Shown: in pieces, positions 13,501 through 23,200 of the stretch
Layout: the number at the start of each line of letters is the position of its first letter
How positions within the stretch are numbered: the stretch's first letter is position 1
Source of the DNA: Ostrinia nubilalis
Lineage: Eukaryota > Arthropoda > Insecta > Lepidoptera > Crambidae
Length of the DNA stretch: 64,000 nt
NCBI RefSeq assembly: GCF_963855985.1
Contig: NC_087110.1
Coordinates: 8,485,001-8,549,000 of the forward strand
Reading direction: 5' to 3'
The notes under the pieces: model-generated
The model's input: only the letters and a program-made list of their open reading frames with translations
Told to the model about the DNA's origin: nothing
Databases searched by the model: none
Program-made: the position numbers and the translations under genes

Positions 13501-14933
13501 AATCCCGTCCAATGACCCCAAGCTACCCATCCTTATCGCTCGCGCGTAATTATATTGCTGTCGCGACTGTGCGACGCGCGCCTGCAGTGAGTGTGCGAGC
13601 GCGACAGCAACATAATTACGTGCAAGCGACAAGGATGAGCAGCTTGGGGTCATTGGACGGGATTCTACGTGCTCACGGACCAAGCTTTAGAATAAATTAC
13701 GCGCCGAGCTGACCCGCCATGGGCAGGCGGCGGCGAAGCTCCCGCCCGGCTGGTGGAAACAAAGCTATCATTATTTGATAATAATGATTTTGGTAAATAG
13801 GAAGATTCTAATTAGAATAAATTACGCGCCCAGCTGCCCCGCCATGGGCAGGCGGCGGCGGAGCTCCCGCCCGTCTGGTCGATAGAAAGCTAACATTATT
13901 TTCGATAATAATGATTTTGGTAAATAGAAAGATTCTAATTAGAATAAATTACGAGCCCAGCTGCCCCGCCATGGGCAGCTGGCGCCGCTGGTGGATACAA
14001 AATTATCATAATTTTGTGATAATAATGATTTTCAGACATGTTTTGGTAAATAGGATGATGTTTGTTCGTTCCTTTCAGCCGAAAGACGTCCACTGCTGGA
14101 CAAAGGCCTCCGCAAAGGATTTCCACAAAGACCGGTCCTGCGCCGCTCGCATCCAGGCACCTCCTGTGATGATTCTTATTAGAATAAATTACTATGATTG
14201 TGCATAAATGTAAGGCGGCGGCGGAGCTCCCACCCGGCTGGTGGATACAAAATTATCATTATTTTGTGACAATAATGATTTTCAGACATGTTTTGGTAAA
14301 TAGGATGATTCGTTTGTTTAGTCGTTTCAGCTGAAAGACGTCCACTGCTGGAGAAAGGCCTCCCCCAAGGATTTCCACAAGGACCGGTCCTGCGCCGCTC
14401 GCAACCAGGCACCTCCGGTGATGATTCTAATTAGAATAAATTACTGTGATTGTGCATTAATGTAAGGCGGCGGAGCTCCCGCCCGGCTGGTGGATACAAA
14501 GCTATCATAATTTTGTGATAATGTTTGAAACATGTTTTGGTAAATTGGACGATTCTAATTAGAATAAATTACTGTGATTATGCATGTGCATAAATGTAAT
14601 TAGTAAAGGAAGATAATATTTAGAATAAAATAAAGGTAATTGTGCGAATAATTAATTAAAAGTTGGTTCAAAATATTTTGAATAAATGTGGGTTCTAAAT
14701 AGTGGTCTGTTAAACTACATAATTTTATAAAAGAGGATTTACTTTGTTAGTAAATATTTTATGCAATGAAACAGATTATTCAACATGTAATAAACAATCT
14801 GCAGTAACTTACCACTGTCCAACTTGTCTTTTGCAAACTCAGCAAAAGACTTGTGTTCCTGCGGCGTCGAATGAGTGCTGCTCTCGCATTCCTCTTTCTC
14901 CGCAGCACCCAGTCCGCCGTCCTCGCCCTCCAT
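1383..14933 (-). CDS. ano8: Anoctamin-8 (TMEM16 family), 5' part, five exons
   Basis: Anoctamins are ten-helix membrane proteins (ion channels or lipid scramblases); vertebrate ANO8 sits at ER-plasma membrane contacts. Only the N-terminal cytosolic region, about 205 residues, is in the window; the membrane part must lie beyond the left edge. Five exons chain in phase (1, 1, 2, 0, 1) with GT-AG borders. Landmarks are a DVVLIFP strand, DSMLLWLLQKL, AFYITA, an EFGGG motif at residues 141-145 and a helix with NSQERGALVKHVLE followed by LRPGQSI. These align in order with the vertebrate ANO8 N-terminus (DVLMTFP, DHTLLWLL, AFFVTA, EFGGG, TSQERQSIIRF, EDQPI). ANO10 is the closest alternative but lacks EFGGG. 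Three of the five exons have tandem copies beside them. The gene is divergent from fbxo33. Confidence 0.88.
1803..2034 (+). mobile_element. LEP1/Helitron-like non-autonomous element
   Basis: Starts TAATATTATAAATGCGAAAG, has a CTGT microsatellite, then CAACCGATTTTGATGAAATT and a 3' end GCGGGCGAAGCCGCGGGCGG...GCTAGT. The CTAG-T end behind a GC-rich hairpin fits Helitron ends, and this is a known lepidopteran LEP1 pattern. It lies in ano8 intron 4. Confidence 0.7.
2035..4108. other. ano8 intron 4, remainder
   Basis: AT-rich, no exon found on either strand. Around 3119-3170 and 3241-3300 there are weak resemblances to a LINE 3' region (GACCGCAATCGCACC; ATCAGGTGAAATGCAG). Otherwise nothing recognisable. 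Confidence 0.5.
4109..4214 (-). CDS. ano8: ano8 exon 4
   Basis: 106 nt, acceptor TTGCAG, donor GTAACA. It encodes LLQTAEEVHLPKLLKPEFGG and then GYKEFTVRDMHCFQK. It contains the EFGGG motif that separates ANO8 from ANO10. It starts with one base, completing Val from exon 3, and ends in phase 0. Confidence 0.87.
4443..4497 (+). mobile_element. RTE-type LINE 3' fragment
   Basis: GGTGGACCGACGACC, AAAGGTAGCAGGAAGGCGCT and GGATGCAGGC match the RWTDDLIKVAGRRWMQA codons of the RTE C-terminus. It directly abuts the decayed copy of ano8 exon 3. Confidence 0.7.
4507..4623 (-). pseudogene. Decayed duplicate of ano8 exon 3
   Basis: 117 nt copy of the 121-nt exon at 4785-4905, keeping both splice sites (TTCCAG and GTGAGT) but lacking 4 nt, so the frame is lost before AFYITA. 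It starts DSMLLWLLQKL in the correct phase and ends in the wrong one. The duplicated unit is about 280 bp. Confidence 0.75.
4785..4905 (-). CDS. ano8: ano8 exon 3
   Basis: 121 nt, acceptor CCTCCCAG, donor GTGAGTAG. With the G from exon 2 it reads DSMLLWLLQKLRGSRPRLRV and ends AFYITADDD, then two bases that join exon 4. This matches vertebrate ANO8 DHTLLWLLNHI...AFFVTA. A decayed 117-nt copy follows at 4507-4623. This copy is the intact one because only it stays open in the phase set by exons 2 and 4. Confidence 0.85.
6945..7085. repeat. Imperfect inverted repeat (palindromic MITE-like)
   Basis: Left arm ATTATTGATGG...TACCTTAATTTCGAGTC and right arm GACTCGAAATTGAGGTATAT...CCATCAATGATAAT pair over about 45 bp around a loop of about 55 bp containing CCGTGATCATGG. 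Confidence 0.6.
7695..7875 (+). repeat. Dispersed repeat, TTACACGTCCCAGTATTAA family
   Basis: The segment TTTTACACGTCCCAGTATTA, GGGACAATAAATGG, GTGCTGAGAAGAAGCAGCGC recurs inverted at 55455-55570 and in part at 30090-30155. It is probably a transposable-element end of unknown class. Confidence 0.65.
8458..8661 (+). mobile_element. LEP1/Helitron-like element, diverged
   Basis: Begins near CATTATAAACGCGA and ends GAGAGCGAAGCCGAGGGCAAAAGCTAGT, with the usual internal CAAACGACTAACGAG region. Same family as 1803-2034. Confidence 0.6.
9506..9985. mobile_element. MITE-like element with TGTTACGGT ends
   Basis: Starts TGTTACGGTTAATGTGATAA and ends with the reverse complement of TGTTACGGTCAAAGTGATAA. 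About 70 bp of terminal inverted repeat, including AATAATAACCGGTTATT. 480 bp, no ORF. It contains a GC-rich hairpin, GGGGTGGCCC...GGGCCACCCC, near 9833-9856. Confidence 0.65.
10329..10579. mobile_element. Palindromic TA-flanked MITE with CAGGGTGTTAGG ends
   Basis: CAGGGTGTTAGGTAAATGGG at the left and its near reverse complement at the right, TA on both sides. Long arms including CACTAGCCCATG and CTGACTTCACCATACCAT. A related copy is at 17318-17508. A TA target fits Tc1/mariner-type mobilisation. Confidence 0.7.
10980..11610. other. Repeat-like AT-rich stretch in ano8 intron 2
   Basis: Opens with TATACAGGGTGTCCCGTAAT, a motif found at ends of many insect DNA transposons, but I could not find a matching right end. 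It contains GTGGCAAGTGACGTCA near 11366. No coding signal. Confidence 0.4.
11626..12072. mobile_element. Chimeric relative of the TGTTACGGT element, opposite orientation
   Basis: The right 320 bp (about 11752-12072) is the reverse complement of 9506-9829. The left part is instead made of GGATATCCGTAACCG / CCGTAACCGAAAC motifs. The original left end has therefore been replaced or rearranged. Confidence 0.6.
12063..12300 (-). mobile_element. tRNA-derived SINE with an internal inverted duplication
   Basis: On the minus strand it reads GGCCGTTTGGTGTAGTGGTT (tRNA-like head with A box), GGTTCGATTCCCGG (B box), GGGCAG, then a tail GTGACGGGTCAGGGTGTTAC ending in an A-rich run. Between the A and B boxes an inverted second copy of the head and B box is inserted, forming two hairpins. 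Confidence 0.7.
12932..12986 (+). mobile_element. RTE-type LINE 3' fragment
   Basis: GATAAAGGTAGCAGGAAGGC and GCTGGACGCTGGTCGCTACC match the IKVAGRRWTLVAT codons of the RTE tail. Abuts the LEP1-like element at its right. Confidence 0.6.
12993..13221 (-). mobile_element. LEP1/Helitron-like element
   Basis: Reverse orientation: starts ACTAGCTGTGCCCGCGACTT, has the typical internal AAATGGGCTATCTGACACTG and ATCGGACCGGTAGTTCCTGA, ends CTTTATAATATTAGTATAGA. It lies about 60 bp from ano8 exon 2. Confidence 0.75.
13284..13412 (-). CDS. ano8: ano8 exon 2
   Basis: 129 nt between an acceptor ending CCACCAG and the donor GTAAGTTT. It encodes AGRELRRRLPMAG... and ends ...TDVVLIFPK plus one base. It corresponds to the vertebrate segment AGRYLVSHK...CDVLMTFP. 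Upstream in the intron lie five truncated copies of its first half (13690-14500). Confidence 0.82.
13489..13676. mobile_element. Palindromic MITE GTGAGCACGTAGAATCCC
   Basis: Left arm GTGAGCACGTAGAATCCCGT...CCAATGACCCCAAGCT and right arm are near-perfect reverse complements. The central part is rich in CGCGAC. A partial relative is at 32265-32345 in fbxo33. It is inserted inside the intron part of the ano8 exon 2 array. Confidence 0.75.
14068..14168 (-). mobile_element. RTE-type LINE 3' end fragment
   Basis: TTTCAGCCGAAAGACGTCCA, CTGCTGGACAAAGGCCTCC, CGGTCCTGCGCCGCTCGC: reverse complement of the RTE C-terminal codons plus 3' UTR. Inserted between two exon-2 copies. Confidence 0.75.
14313..14420 (-). 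mobile_element. RTE-type LINE 3' end fragment
   Basis: Same segment as 14068-14168 (GTCGTTTCAGCTGAAAGACG, CTCCCCCAAGGATTTCCACA). The junctions with the exon-2 array are alike (CACCTCCGGTGATGATTCT), so this may be a co-duplication rather than a second insertion. Confidence 0.75.
14813..14933 (-). CDS. ano8: ano8 exon 1 (start codon exon)
   Basis: Begins with ATG (14933-14931) and encodes 40 residues, MEGEDGG...FAKDKLDS, plus one base. It is acidic and low complexity, then turns basic, as N-termini of this family are. It ends at a consensus donor GTAAGT. The one leftover base joins the two-base start of exon 2 to make an Ala codon. Confidence 0.8.
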
Positions 14934-17162
14934 GACTACTTATTAAGTTCACGATAGTATACACAACTACAACATACACAAAAGCCTACGAGACCTTCAA
15001 TTTCTTACATCATCGACTACAATAGAAACACAAAAATGTATGATATCACCTTCCTACGACATTAAATGAACAATAGACCGATAAAGTATTAGAACCGGCG
15101 TATGTTAGAGGCATTAACAGCGGAATGAGCCTTTTGTTTACGCGGTAAATAATTTATTAATTCATGACAAATTTTTTGCAACTCCGTCTGTCAGAATTCA
15201 AAATTGATTTTTGGCCGCCATTTTTGGTAATGGTGTGGCCTGTTGCAAAAAGTTTATAAGGCAAGTACACACTTACAGCTCAGTAAACTGTCAAAAAAGT
15301 AAACTGAATAGTCCTGTTCAATCAGAGAATGACCATGACCATAACCATATCAGTTCAGTATCACTTTATGTTTTCCTTTGCAGTCTATTTTGTACATTAC
15401 CTGTGTACGTACAATCAATGCTTTTATAGCATTAAGTTGTCTAAACATGAATTTAGTCGCAAATAATTTTGAAACCATTTATAAATATCCTAATATCTAC
15501 GTAAGCCAACTAAACGATCATCAAGTTATTGGTGGCTGTTTAATTGTCCTTGAGGACAACAAAAACCGACAACGACGGTCACACAGCTCACACATGGCAT
15601 GGCATGGAGACTAAAGGCGTATGAATCAAGCGTCTCCATTATCTGAACTAAACTGCCTGCATACAAAAAAACGTATCTTCAGTCGGAACCAGTATATATT
15701 TAATAGTAGTCTTTGGTCGGAACACAGCCTTATAATTTGACATCGAAACTTTTTGACATAAGGTGTGTTTGGATACATTTACAAAATATATTTAGCATTT
15801 TTTTGGCATAGGTTAGAGCTAGATAAAATATATCGAATGATTTCACTGGAAGGCGCATTTCTTTTGTAGGCACAATTAAGAATTAATTTGAATTCTCTAA
15901 TTACTTTCTCGTTTTCGCAATGCATTTATTTTAAAGTTCAAACGTAAATTAATTGACATTGCATCATGAAAAATATCCGAATACATTAAGCACTTCGGTC
16001 GGGAATTTCTACAGAAATTCAGATAGAAAATCGTTTTCATATTTTGCGCGATACAAGACAACACAACTGCGTGCGATGTGCGAGTGACGATGGAACTTTA
16101 ATAAATTACAGCCAGACTTTCTCCTGGTGATTGAATAAGTGTTTTTTAAACTGCAGTGTTATCTTTCGAGTTTAATAAATCTGGTTCACTAACGATTCAA
16201 CAAACAAGGTATGTGGATATATTATATTTTGACCTTTCTTTGTACTCGTAAATCGTCGCAGTTTATGTAAAATTGTACACGTTGTAATTTTATTTGAGGC
16301 TTGTTGTTTATCTTGTATGTAGTGTTTTGTGAGCTGTTCCTATAAACTACGCGTTATTGATGATGTTTTTCTGGTAACCCACTTTCTCGCGATAACAGCT
16401 GTTATTTCGTCACACCTTTTGCCAACAGCTGAGTTTTGTTTTTGAGGGTCTTATCAGCTAAAAAGTCATTGTAGGTAATTATACACAGCCTTGACTGATT
16501 TTCTTTGAAGGTGTTCCAAATTTTAATGTAAGGCAGTGTTTTGTTTTAACTAGGAGAGAGTTAGAAATTGGGGTATGGATTTTATTGATTTCATAATGTT
16601 GCATTGACCTTGCTTGTGTCTAGCCTATTTAACCTTTATGAAGGGTATTTTGAGTCCTAGGTGTTCAGGGACAAGATGAGATTAGTCTATCTCCATATGT
16701 AGCATGATGAGTGTGGAACAAACAGTGTTTGTTCATAACAACTGAGTAGTCAATTTTTTATGAATCATATATTATTAATCATAAACAGAAGTAGTTTTTA
16801 CTTAAATAAATATTTATAAAAGTAAGAAGTAAGAACACTTGTATTAAATCAAGTTTTCTAAGTAGTAATAAAATAATTATTCCATTTTATTGGCTATTCA
16901 TTGGTAGTTTCAGTCATTAAATACTTTTCTTAAAACTTGTAATTGTTTTTACTTGCATCATCAAATATTTGTACAGATAATTTTCATCCTTTCTTATTGC
17001 TTGAAGCATACTGATTCTAATTAACAGTAAATATTGAAAATTATTAGTTTTCACGGCCATAAAGTGGTTTTTCACACAAGTTGTATAGTCCACAACCCGA
17101 CTATAAAATGAATAACAATCGAAACAGCCAATTCAAAGATTTTCTCCATTTCCCACGTCCAG
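14934..17162. promoter_or_regulatory. Divergent intergenic region between ano8 and fbxo33
   Basis: Holds both 5' ends. A probable non-coding first exon of fbxo33 ends at 16208 with donor G/GTATGT after a region of higher GC near 16040-16110 (GCGTGCGATGTGCGAGTGAC). The ano8 transcript must start somewhere above 14933. No TATA box placed with confidence. No other gene seen. Confidence 0.45.
16040..16208 (+). other. fbxo33: Probable 5'-UTR exon of fbxo33
   Basis: Transcript-like leader ending ...CAACAAACAAG with a donor GTATGTGG at 16209. The next acceptor, TTTCCCACGTCCAG, ends exactly before the ATG at 17163, so an intron of about 950 bp would separate leader and coding start. The left boundary is a guess. 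Confidence 0.4.
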
Positions 17163-17299
17163 ATGTCTCCGGAGTGGGACACCTTGCCGCTTCTTCCGCT
17201 GAGGTGCATCCTGGAGCACCTCAGTCTGGAGGATGCCATGGCGGCGATGTCCACCTGCCGGCAGTGGCGCAGCGCGATATTACTGTACGAGGGACGCAA
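17163..17299 (+). CDS. fbxo33: fbxo33 exon 1 (F-box)
   Basis: Starts [20 protein letters not shown] and goes on [19 protein letters not shown], a full F-box with the usual LP start and C..W core. The ATG directly follows the acceptor CCAG; an ATG at 17108 is in another frame. Donor GTGAGT at 17300, phase 2. Confidence 0.9.
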
Positions 17300-20200
17300 G
17301 TGAGTTTGTGACCTATACAGGGTGTTAGGTAAATGGGTATATGAGCCGACACTAGCCCATGTTAACATGGGCATATAAATGGTATGGTGAAGTCAGAAAA
17401 TTGATATCTTCATTTTATTTTTTTAAATTTTCATACAAAATAAATTTTATAAATTCCGATTTGTTCGTTTGTCCGTTTGGCTCATATTCCCATTTACCTA
17501 GCACCCTGTATAAATAAAGTTTGTTAAAACCAAAAAACTGCTGTGGGAATTTCAGAGGGTTCCTTTACTGTCATAATTGTTCTGAAATCATATCAAGCTA
17601 AGAACTGTAGCATTTCAACAATAAGTGTGAATTAGCAACAAAATATTTACTACTTGCACTGTTGACTGTACTAATTAAACTTAATCTTATTAGAAGCACA
17701 GAATCATATTTCTTATTAGAGTAAACTGGATTCTATTAGAATAAACTTCTATAATAAACTAGAATAATTAAATGTATGAAATTGATTTACACTTTGTTCT
17801 ATGTTTTCAACTGAAAATTAGACCAAAAACTACTGAATTTTTAACTTTATGATAGATGAATATGTGAAGAATAAAAAGCTTACAAATTATGATTTATCTA
17901 ATTTCTTCAATGGAAAAAAAACGATTTACTAATTTAACTGGCCTTTATTCCTTACTATGCTTAAAATACATTCTCAATTTACAGAGAGAAATTAGTACTA
18001 AGAGCAAAACAACTAGAGAAGAGCATGCATCTAGCGCGAGTGTTCAGGAAACACACACGGATACTCCACATGTACTTGGACTGCAGCGCAGAAGATACGG
18101 ATGAGTTCATGAGCTACGTGCTGCCACAGTAAGTAATACTTATATTTGCAACTAACTTTTGGGGGATGATTTCCTCCCTTAGGAGGGGAATTTTAAAAAT
18201 CCTTTCCGAATTAATTTCTTTTCAGTTTGTTGATTGGTCAATCAATTAGTAACGGTTGCTCTTTATATTTAAATAAACATTTGTGATTTAGCTTTATAGT
18301 AGGTATAATTTTGAAATTCATTGAATAAAGAATAATAATAATCAGCTATTAAATTATTGTATAAATAAACCTAACTCAAACTAACCAGTTTCAAAAACTC
18401 AATACTACAAGTAAAAAGCTATAGTTTCTTAGTTTTCATAAAACGTGTTATCAAGCCTTTTATTAATTAGAAAGCCCTGAAATAGGTAAGCTGAGTTGAG
18501 TTTATAAACCTCAACAACAGAAACAGTCAGTATAAATCGTTACATTTTCAAAGCATCGTTCTAGCGAACATAATGCAGTCTCTGACATTGAAATAATGTT
18601 GATAAATAATGGATTAGAACCGCGTTTAATCAATAACCGTCGCCATAGCGTCACTGTGATGTAACTCGTCTAACAATGTAGTAGATCATTGTTTCTCAAA
18701 CTTTATGGGGGACTACGAACTACGTACTTCTGTTGAGACCGTAAATTATCTTGCCTTTGATATTGCGTGGCATAAAATTCAGGAAATTGAAATCTTTTTC
18801 CGATAAAAAAGTTTGCAATCTAAGCACGTATATATTATGTCTTTCTACGTGCCTAAATTATACGTGATAGATTTAAGATTAGCGCGTATAGAAAATTACC
18901 TTTCATCTAAAATGCTTTCTGTGATTCTGATATTTATTTATGTGCGTGATTTTATGATTGATTTAGAATTCTAGCGCAGACAAATCTGTCTTTCTTCTCA
19001 GATTTATTTTGTTATTATTTTAAAATTAAGACAAGTTTCTTATTGATTATTTATAAGGCTCCCGACTATAACATACACTACAAATGTGTTTTAAGACCTT
19101 GGTGGAGGCAGGAAGTCAACTATACTTCCAACCCTACCTACCATACACACTTTCAATGCTAGCAAGTGAAAGTGCGCCTACGCGAGTTGAAGTTAATGCT
19201 TAGTAATTTCCTCGAGAATTGATTTATTTCTGCTGTTATAAAATAAATACAGTGATTTATAGCGCCAATCATAATGTTTCAGCCTCAATTTACGCAGCTT
19301 GCGCTGTCGGCGTCAAAAGAAGCGGCTTGCGGGTAATTGAAACGTCTATTAGATATTTGAGATGCAATAGTTTCTGCCTGCGACTAAAATAGTGCGCGTG
19401 AAAATAGTTTGAATAATATTTCCCGTTTTTTGCAACATTTTTCTTTACTTCTCCACCCCTATTGGCTATAGGGTCATGTTATACATACAGTCCAAAGCCT
19501 TCCTCGATAAATGGGCTATCCAACCAACACAAATATTTTTTTTCAAAACGGTCCAGTATTTCCAGAGATTAGCGCATTTATCCAAGCAAACAAACACTTC
19601 AGCTAGCTTTCTAAATCGTTAGGCTACCGATTCAAAGATGATAGTTGAAATTACTATGGCTCATCGCACCCTAGCCATCTACCCACCCTGGCTATCGCTA
19701 TAGCCCTTTTAAGGGTAATGTATAAGGGCCAGAGTACTGAATAAACTATTTTGTTTGGGGGACCCCTAAACAGATTGACCCCCAATTGGGGTCTTAATTT
19801 AATTGTGGATTGATGTGGATTGTGTCGATTGCAAAACACATTACCTACAAGATTCATTGGCTACGCTGTATTATGTGATTATGACATTGTTTTTATTCTG
19901 ATACACTATTTTATCAACTACGTACCCGGTTTATTACGTAGTTTGACAACGTAAGGCTGTGTTTTATCTGGAATCGAGATAAGGTGCGCAGTTGGCTAAT
20001 AATAAAACATTTGAATGGGCGCTGACTGACGTTAAACGTGACGTTAGAGGTGCTACAGTATTTGTAACTATAGGTCTACTAGCGCTTAACTCAGTGCCTG
20101 AGGTAGGGAAGCGGCACTGGCACAATATGACGTTACAGAGCATATACACCTGAAGTAGATCTGAAGTCTCGCTGACGTTTGACTTCCCAAAAACCTCAGT

Positions 20201-23200
20201 GCCTCAGGCACTGACTAAGTCCTATACTGGCGACTGACTGAACCTTTTTCAAGAAAGAGGGAAAGAAAAATAGTTCAAACATAATAGTTTCAATACCAAA
20301 ATGGCCCCTACTCAGCGTGTATCATGTTCTACAGAATATGACGCTGGTATTCTGTAGGAACCATCTAGAAAAGAGCGTCACCAGACGATTGAAGATTAAA
20401 TTGTTCTTTCTTTCGACCTTATGACGAATGAGTTAGGTTTAAAATTATATTTTTTACTGTATTCCTTAACAATATAAACGGTTTGCTGATGATGATTGAC
20501 TGAAACAACCGTCTCGGCTTCGTAGAACGCGTTTTATTGAATTCAATTGCTATTTGTCACCGTTTTTCTGTGTACCTATACCTAACTACACAATAAATAA
20601 TGCATTAAGACCGTCTCGTCTAGCTAGCTAGACACTAGCTAAGTAGTTACTAAGATTTTCAAACCTAGGTGGGCTATATCGTAAATACGTAAAGAAATTA
20701 AGTAAATGATCAAACAAGTTTATTTATTATTATTTATTAATTAAAATGATGTGATGGCAACTGTATCTATGTATTTGCACAACAAAATTTTAGAAATTTA
20801 GATTTTTTTTAAATAATTTATTTCGTATAGTATTTGGTCTACAAGTATAAGGCTACATGATACAATGGAAAAACGATGACCCCTGCAGAAGTATATTCAG
20901 AACTGCTAATGCAGTAGGTATTCATACTGAGTATTTTTTTACTTATTCAGTAATTGTCCTCATTATACTTAAATTTTGTGTTTTCATAGCAAAATCTGTC
21001 GAGTAAGTGGTTTTTATTAACTCGTTTACATTATCACTACAAAAAATCGCTTTGCATACAACAATTTGAAGCCAACTTTCATTTCAAGATAATTTAGTAT
21101 GGTAATTGTAATTTCATACCAATTGCATAATATGATGCGCAGAGAAAGTACGCTGTTGTTTTTACATGATAATATGATGGTAATTTATTTAAAAATATAA
21201 CACTTATAAGTACGAAATATTTTTAGTAAATTAAAGCACAATTACACAACTAATTTGAGCCAAAACTTACAATATTAAGACATTGCATTTTTGGGCAATA
21301 AATGTTGGCCAAATCCTCCATTAGCTTCTGGTAAATTAGAGAGGGTCGTGCTCCAGCACTGGAGACTAAATGACCTGATACTAGGTGGACCGACGATCTG
21401 GTAAAGGTCGCGGGAAGAGCCTGGATGCGGGCAGCGCAGGACCGTGCATTGTGGAAAATCTTGGAGGAGGCTTTTGTCCAGCAGTGGACGTCATTTGGCT
21501 GAAACGAACGAACGAACGACCGGATAATAATGTTGATTGCCAATGATATCCATTCAATAACTCTTCCTCCCTGGAGAGAAATAATGTATCCACTCTAGTT
21601 TATTTGACTTGTGTTTCAATTATTTATTTAATTTTTCTTTTCTTTACAGATTCTTTGATTCAGCGAAACTTCGCGAAATAATATTCATAGGACCAAGTTA
21701 TATACAACAGACACATTTAATGCCAGTTATTAAGATAAAGCGGTAAGTTTTTTCAACCAATAAGAACTCTGACTATATCTCCTTCACTTATACAAATATG
21801 CTATAGTTCGTGACAGAAACGTATATGTATAACTGGACAGATATCCGAAGTAAATAAACGTCTTAACATGCCACTTGTGAGCACGTTATAACAAATGCTG
21901 AGAGAAGGCCTGATGGCACCCTGTGCCCTGTACTACCTATTATTCTGCATCATCAGTTACTTTACATTAACTTACTATCAATAAAGTTGTTTTCTCTCTT
22001 GCTTACGCGTTACCTATTTATGTGTACTTTTCAAATGAGTACTGATGACACTAAAACAGCGATTAATCTCTCTGTCTATGTACAAACTATATTATTTTGA
22101 TGAATGAATAAATCCTTTACTAAGAAAACTGTTTTATTATTTTCAGCATAATGACAGAGAGTTTGATCTACAAACACTTGCACTGCCTGGAAAGATTCGG
22201 GATGCTCGGCTGCGAAATGGGCATTGCGAAGGTCGACAGCGAAAAGATCACAGTAAGTTTTATGGATATCATTTAAAATTAGTAATTTTATTTAAAGGAC
22301 GTTTATCATTCTGGCCATCTGATCTGGCAGAATAGGATAGGACCACCCCTATTCTAAGTAAAATGCGTGTTAACGGGACCTAACGAATATTAGTAACTAG
22401 CGGCCGCCCGCGACTTCGTACGCGTGGACCTCGTTTTACTCCATTAGGGGTGGAGTTTCATAAAATCCACTCTTAGCTCTATAGCATTTTAAATTTCAAC
22501 TCTCTTACTTTAAACACATAGGACTTTCATAATATAAACTTCCAACCCTCCTTTTATCTCCTTAGCCCCCGTAGTTGATTTCTAATGATACATTTTCAGT
22601 ATAAATGTACCACCTCCACCACCACCATTTCAGCCATAGGACGTCCACTGCTGAACATAGCCCTCCCCCAATGCTTTCCATGTTGATCGATTGGAAGCGG
22701 CCTGCGTCCAGCGCTTCCCTGCTACCTTTACGATGTCGTCGGTCCACCTTATAGGTGGAAGTCCCACGCTACGTTTTCCGGTACGCGGCCTCCATTCCAG
22801 AACCATTCTGCCCCATCGGCCATCAGTTCTGCGTACTATGTGCCCTGCCCATTGCCACTTTAGCTTGCTAATCCGTCGGGCTATGTCAGCGACTTTGGTT
22901 CGTTTACGGATCTCCTCATTTCTGATTCGATCTCGCAAAGAAACACCAAGCATAGCCCTCTTCATAGCACGCTGTGCAACTGAGCTTTTGTATAAGGCCT
23001 AAAGTGAGAGGCCACGTTTCCGAGCCATAAGTTATCACTGGTAACACACATTGGTTATACACTCTAGTCTTCAGGCATTGAGGTATTTTGGACGAAAAGA
23101 TGTTGCGTAGTTTCCCGAACGCTGCCCAGCCGAGTTGGATTCGACGATTGACCTCCTTCTCGAAATTGGACCTACCTGGTAGCTGGATCGTTTGTCCGAG

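Larger units (their letters stand above)
13690..14560 (-). repeat. Tandem array of truncated copies of ano8 exon 2
   Basis: Five further copies of the 3' intron end plus the first up to about 50 nt of exon 2, near 13697-13749, 13822-13874, 13945-13995, 14212-14245 and 14464-14490. The first two keep a CCACCAG- or GACCAG-type acceptor and read through RELRRRLPMAGQLG before a TAA right where the copy stops. Later ones are shorter, and two gaps are filled by LINE fragments. Unit about 125-130 bp. Confidence 0.75.
18129..21649. other. fbxo33 intron 2
   Basis: 3.5 kb, AT-rich. Includes a worn LEP1-like copy at about 19430-19610 and an RTE LINE tail at 21322-21520. Nothing else recognisable. Confidence 0.5.

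Noticed and set aside
13222..13712. Several 60-70 codon ORFs on both strands around ano8 exon 2
   Set aside because: One contains the true exon 2; the rest are translations of the exon's other frames and of the palindromic MITE at 13489-13676.
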